A stretch of 64,000 bases of DNA, taken from assembly GCF_018614875.1 (NCBI RefSeq), contig NZ_JAGGNW010000011.1:914546-978545 (forward strand). Direction: 5' to 3'. Numbering within the stretch: the first letter of the stretch is position 1; each line of letters opens with the position of its first letter. Positions 60,856-64,000 of this stretch are shown here, one piece after another. The notes under the pieces are model-generated. The model was not told where the DNA came from. It did no database searches and was given only the letters and a program-made list of their open reading frames with translations. Source of the DNA: Variovorax paradoxus. GTDB lineage: Bacteria; Pseudomonadota; Gammaproteobacteria; Burkholderiales; Burkholderiaceae_C. Both the position numbers and the translations under genes were made by a program.

Positions 60856-62556
60856 TCAACGTGGCAAAAACAGCAGCCACACCACGAGCAGTGCGTTGAA
60901 CAGCAGCGACACGGCCAGCGCGATCTTGTAGAGCGCGGCCGGGTCGCGGCGGATCAGCGGCGTGGCGGCGGGCGCACTCACGGGGCGGGAAGCGCCCCGC
61001 TCCAGGGCAAGCAGCATTTCCTCGGCGGTTTCGAAGCGCTCCCGCGGATCGCGCGCGACGGCCTTGCGCACCAGATGGTCGAGCCACACGGGCACGTCGG
61101 GCCGCAGGCGCGAGAGCGCGGCCGGATCGCGCCGGTAGCGCGCCACCTGGTAGGGCTCGATCTCGCCGTAGGGCAGATGGCCGCCGAGCCACTGGTACAG
61201 CGTGACGCCGAGTGCGAACAGGTCGCTGCCGGTGTCGGCTTCGCCGCCCTCCCACTGCTCGGGGTTGATGTAGCTGGGCGTGCCGGCATGCAGTTCCCGC
61301 TGGGCCCGGCCTTCGCGGCCCGACAGTGCCACGCCGAGGTCGAGGATGCGCCAGCGGCCATCGTCGCCCAGGTGCAGGTTGCCGGGCTTGATGTCGCGGT
61401 GAATCACGCCGTGGCGGTGCAGCCGGCCCAGGGCCTTGGTGACATCGATGGCAGCGGAAACCACCTCGGCCACCGTGCCGCGCGCGCCGGACTTGCGCAT
61501 CTGCTCCAGCGTGCGCCCGCCGTGCCAGTCGAACACGATGTAGAGCGCGCTGGCGTTCTCGGCGCGCTCGTGCACGCGCACGAATCCGCCATTCCCCACG
61601 CGCTGGCCCAGCCAGGCTTCGTGCGCGAGCATCGCGCGCTCCTGCGGATCGCTGGCGCGCGAGGGATGCAGCGTCTTGAGCGCCACCAGTTCGCGCGTGG
61701 CCGGATTGCGCGCCTGGTACAGCAGGTGCACGCCGGTGTCGGCCACCAGCCCAGTGACGACGTAGCCGTCGAGCGCGTCGCCCACCTTCAACAAGGGCGG
61801 CGGCGCCAGGCGGCGGCCGTCGCCGAGCTCGTCGTCCAGCTGCCGCATGTCGAGGCCGACGACGCGAATGACCAGCGCGGTCGCGTTGTCGCGCGTGCCG
61901 GCATCGAGGGCCGCCTGCACCAGCGCTTCGCTCGCTTCCTCGGCACTGCCCTGCAGCGCGAGCGCGGCCAGCCGCTGCGGCTTGAGCACGCCGTGCACGC
62001 CGTCGGAGCTGAGCACGAAGCAGTCGCCCACGCGCACGTCGCCCTGTGCGTAGTCGACACGCACCTGGTCGTCGAGGCCGATGGCGCGCGTCAAGCGGCT
62101 GCGCATGTCGGGATGCTCGAAGGCGTGGTCCTGGGTCAGCGGCGTGGCCGGCTCGCCGTCGGCGCGCACGCGCCATGCGCGCGTGTCGCCTACATGCGCG
62201 AGCGTGTAGCTCTGGCCGTGCAGCACCAGCGCCGTCAGGGTGGTGAGCGCGGTGGCGCTGCCCTGCCGCCGCCGGTTGTGGTCGGCGAGCCAGGCGTTCT
62301 GCGCGGCGACCAGGCGGTCGAGCGCGGCGGTCGGCTCCCAGGTGTCGGGTGTGGCGAAGTAGTCGGCCAGCAGGCCCATGACGGTGGTCTGCGCCGCCTC
62401 GAGGCCGCGCCCGCCGGTGGACACGCCATCGGCAATGGCCGCGATGAGCCCGCGCGACTCGTCGCCGGGCGGTGCGTTCACCGCGCCGGCAAAGTCTTCG
62501 TTCACGTCGCGCGGTCCGCGCTGGCTGCTGTAGCCGATGTCCACTTCAAAGCTCAT
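60856..62556 (-). CDS. PP2C phosphatase fused to Ser/Thr protein kinase
   Basis: 566 residues. The N-terminal PP2C (about 1-235) shows GPRDVNEDFAG, AIADGVSTGG, AHVGDTRAWR, LSSDGVHGV and GTRDNATALV, all metal-binding aspartates in place. A Hanks-type kinase (about 255-525) has the VAIK-like lysine in LVALKTLHP, catalytic HRDIKPGNL and a DLG in place of DFG. A single C-terminal membrane helix (KIALAVSLLFNALLVVWLLF) ends it. The same fusion sits beside nitrate-assimilation genes in other Burkholderiales. Its target is unknown. The start at 62556 (MSFEVDIGYSSQRGPRDVNE) is the domain start. It diverges from nirB. Confidence 0.92.
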   Translation of the reverse strand: MSFEVDIGYSSQRGPRDVNEDFAGAVNAPPGDESRGLIAAIADGVSTGGRGLEAAQTTVMGLLADYFATPDTWEPTAALDRLVAAQNAWLADHNRRRQGSATALTTLTALVLHGQSYTLAHVGDTRAWRVRADGEPATPLTQDHAFEHPDMRSRLTRAIGLDDQVRVDYAQGDVRVGDCFVLSSDGVHGVLKPQRLAALALQGSAEEASEALVQAALDAGTRDNATALVIRVVGLDMRQLDDELGDGRRLAPPPLLKVGDALDGYVVTGLVADTGVHLLYQARNPATRELVALKTLHPSRASDPQERAMLAHEAWLGQRVGNGGFVRVHERAENASALYIVFDWHGGRTLEQMRKSGARGTVAEVVSAAIDVTKALGRLHRHGVIHRDIKPGNLHLGDDGRWRILDLGVALSGREGRAQRELHAGTPSYINPEQWEGGEADTGSDLFALGVTLYQWLGGHLPYGEIEPYQVARYRRDPAALSRLRPDVPVWLDHLVRKAVARDPRERFETAEEMLLALERGASRPVSAPAATPLIRRDPAALYKIALAVSLLFNALLVVWLLFLPR

Positions 62557-62631
62557 GGCGCCATTGTCCATGCGCCTTTCCACGCGCACCGTGTGTTTTC
62601 CATTGCTTGATTCCCCGAAAGGCCCTCCCCC

Positions 62632-64000
62632 ATGATGAAGAAACTCAAACTCGTGATGGTCGGCAACGGCATGGCCGGCGTGCGCACGCTCGAGGAGCTC
62701 CTGAAGCTTGCCCCGGACCTGTACGACATCACCGTCTTCGGTGCCGAGCCGCACCCCAACTACAACCGCATCCTGTTGTCGCCCGTGCTCGCCGGCGAGC
62801 AGACCGTGGACGAGATCGTGCTCAACAGCTGGGAGTGGTACAGCGACAACCACATCACCCTGCACGCCGGCAAGAAGGTGGTCGAGGTCGACCGCGTCAA
62901 GCGCATCGTGCGCGCCGAGGACGGCACCGAAGCGCTCTACGACCGCCTGCTCATGTGCACCGGCTCCAACCCCTTCATGCTCCCCGTGCCCGGCAAGGAC
63001 CTGAAGGGCGTCATCGCCTACCGCGACATCGCCGACACCGACTACATGATCGAGACCGCGCGCACCCACAAGAACGCGGTCGTCATCGGCGGCGGCCTCT
63101 TGGGCCTGGAGGCGGCCAACGGCCTGATGCTGCGCGGCATGAACGTCACCGTGGTGCACGTCATGCCCTGGCTCATGGAGCGCCAGCTCGACGACGTGGC
63201 CGGCAAGCTCTTGCAGAAGTCGCTCGAAGACCGCGGCCTCAAGTTCCTGATCGGCGCCCAGACCCAGGAGCTGGTGGGCGACGCGGACGAAGGCAAGGCC
63301 GGCCGCGTGAAAGCCATCCGCTTCAAGGACGGCACCGAAGTGGCCGCCGACCTGGTCGTCATGGCTGTCGGCATCCGCCCCAACACCGAGCTGGCCGAGC
63401 AGATGCGCCTGCACTGCCACCGCGGCATCGTCGTCACCGACACCCTGCAGACCGTGACCGATGCGCGCATCTACTCGGTGGGCGAATGCGCGGCGCACCG
63501 CGGCATCGCCTACGGCCTGGTCGCGCCCCTCTTCGAGCAGGCCAAGGTGGCGGCCAACCACCTGGCCCAGTTCGGCATCGGGCGCTACCTGGGGTCGCTC
63601 ACCTCCACCAAGCTCAAGGTCACGGGCATCGACCTGTTCTCCGCCGGCGAGTTCATGGGCGGCGAAGGCACCGAGGAGATCGTCATGAGCGACCCCTTCG
63701 GCGGGGTCTACAAGAAGCTGGTCATCAAGGACGACAAGCTGGTGGGTGCCTGCCTGTATGGCGACACGGTGGACGGCAGCTGGTACTTCAAGCTCCTGCG
63801 CGACGGGCGCAGCGTGCACGACATCCGCGACAAGCTGATGTTCGGCGAGTCCAACATCGGCGACACCGGCCACGAGGGCCACAGCAAGGCCGCCAGCATG
63901 CCCGACGAGGCTGAGGTGTGCGGCTGCAACGGCGTCACCAAGGGCACCATCTGCAAGGCCATCAAGGACAAGGGCCTGTTTACCCTGGACGAGGTCAAGA
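62632..64000 (+). CDS. nirB: NADH-dependent nitrite reductase large subunit, 3' end beyond window
   Basis: First 456 residues of a protein of about 850. It shows the FAD-binding start KLVMVGNGMAGVRTLEELL, the NADH-binding VVIGGGLLGLEAANGL, and the second FAD motif IYSVGECAAHRG. At the window end it enters the BFD-like [2Fe-2S] domain (EVCGCNGVTKGTICKAI). The siroheme/[4Fe-4S] part lies outside. It reduces nitrite to ammonia, completing the path after the transporters here. Two ATGs (62632, 62635) are possible. Confidence 0.95.
   Translation, partial: MMKKLKLVMVGNGMAGVRTLEELLKLAPDLYDITVFGAEPHPNYNRILLSPVLAGEQTVDEIVLNSWEWYSDNHITLHAGKKVVEVDRVKRIVRAEDGTEALYDRLLMCTGSNPFMLPVPGKDLKGVIAYRDIADTDYMIETARTHKNAVVIGGGLLGLEAANGLMLRGMNVTVVHVMPWLMERQLDDVAGKLLQKSLEDRGLKFLIGAQTQELVGDADEGKAGRVKAIRFKDGTEVAADLVVMAVGIRPNTELAEQMRLHCHRGIVVTDTLQTVTDARIYSVGECAAHRGIAYGLVAPLFEQAKVAANHLAQFGIGRYLGSLTSTKLKVTGIDLFSAGEFMGGEGTEEIVMSDPFGGVYKKLVIKDDKLVGACLYGDTVDGSWYFKLLRDGRSVHDIRDKLMFGESNIGDTGHEGHSKAASMPDEAEVCGCNGVTKGTICKAIKDKGLFTLDEVK

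Noticed and set aside
62600..62625. Possible sigma-54 promoter before nirB (TGTGTTTTCCATTGCT)
   Set aside because: The -12 GC element is good but the -24 GG is GT; too weak to claim without mapping, although nirB might also be read from elsewhere.
60856..63882. 1008-residue extension of the phosphatase-kinase
   Set aside because: The extra N-terminal part is antisense to nirB; the PP2C domain starts at 62556.

Overview
The window reads as ordinary chromosome from a high-GC betaproteobacterium of the Burkholderiales, most likely Comamonadaceae and Variovorax-like. This is inferred from base composition, protein character and gene order (tpiA-secG-tRNA-Leu-nuoA-N followed by DUF2818, NUDIX and DUF1178 genes; rpsO-pnp; a nitrate-assimilation cluster carrying a PP2C/kinase fusion). 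No insertion sequence, phage, CRISPR array or rRNA was seen. About 55 protein genes and one tRNA gene fill the window densely, with many 1-8 base start/stop overlaps.

Layout. 1-13.9 kb is a mosaic of small housekeeping and accessory genes: a truncated enoyl-CoA hydratase, a YncE-like propeller lipoprotein, DUF808 and GNAT proteins, a coupled trio (49-aa protein, VF530 protein, 2Fe-2S ferredoxin), an MFS exporter, an RluA-type pseudouridine synthase, UspA, a 2OG-Fe dioxygenase with DUF427, a Cds1-like PLP enzyme overlapping an AttH-like secreted protein, and a 5'-nucleotidase lipoprotein closed by a strong terminator. 13.9-18.6 kb is a branched-chain amino-acid-type ABC operon (livG-livF-binding protein-livH-livM). 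18.8-20 kb is an AGE-family epimerase. 20-25 kb is a MarR-controlled tripartite efflux operon, divergent from an MsbA-like ABC exporter and sharing a promoter/operator region with it.

26.9-49.6 kb is one long minus-strand block: aminotransferase, rpsO, pnp, quinone oxidoreductase, tpiA, secG, tRNA-Leu(GAG), all of nuoA-N (complex I), then DUF2818, NUDIX and DUF1178 genes. 49.6-53.3 kb holds a periplasmic binding protein, a small Hsp20, an alpha/beta hydrolase and tsaD.

53.4-64 kb is the most interesting part: a nitrate-assimilation island. A NIT-ANTAR regulator (NasR-like) precedes nrtABC. The leader of nrtA contains an NtrC-type site, a sigma-54 promoter, a two-hexaloop ANTAR RNA target, a competing hairpin and an intrinsic terminator, all in the right order. 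Downstream lie a second, unusual ANTAR protein carrying two PilJ/NarX-like sensor segments, a nasA-type nitrate transporter with its own sigma-54 promoter and a candidate hexaloop hairpin, a PP2C phosphatase/Ser-Thr kinase fusion, and the start of nirB. Together these suggest nitrogen limitation (NtrC/RpoN) starting transcription and nitrate sensing (ANTAR proteins) deciding whether it continues.
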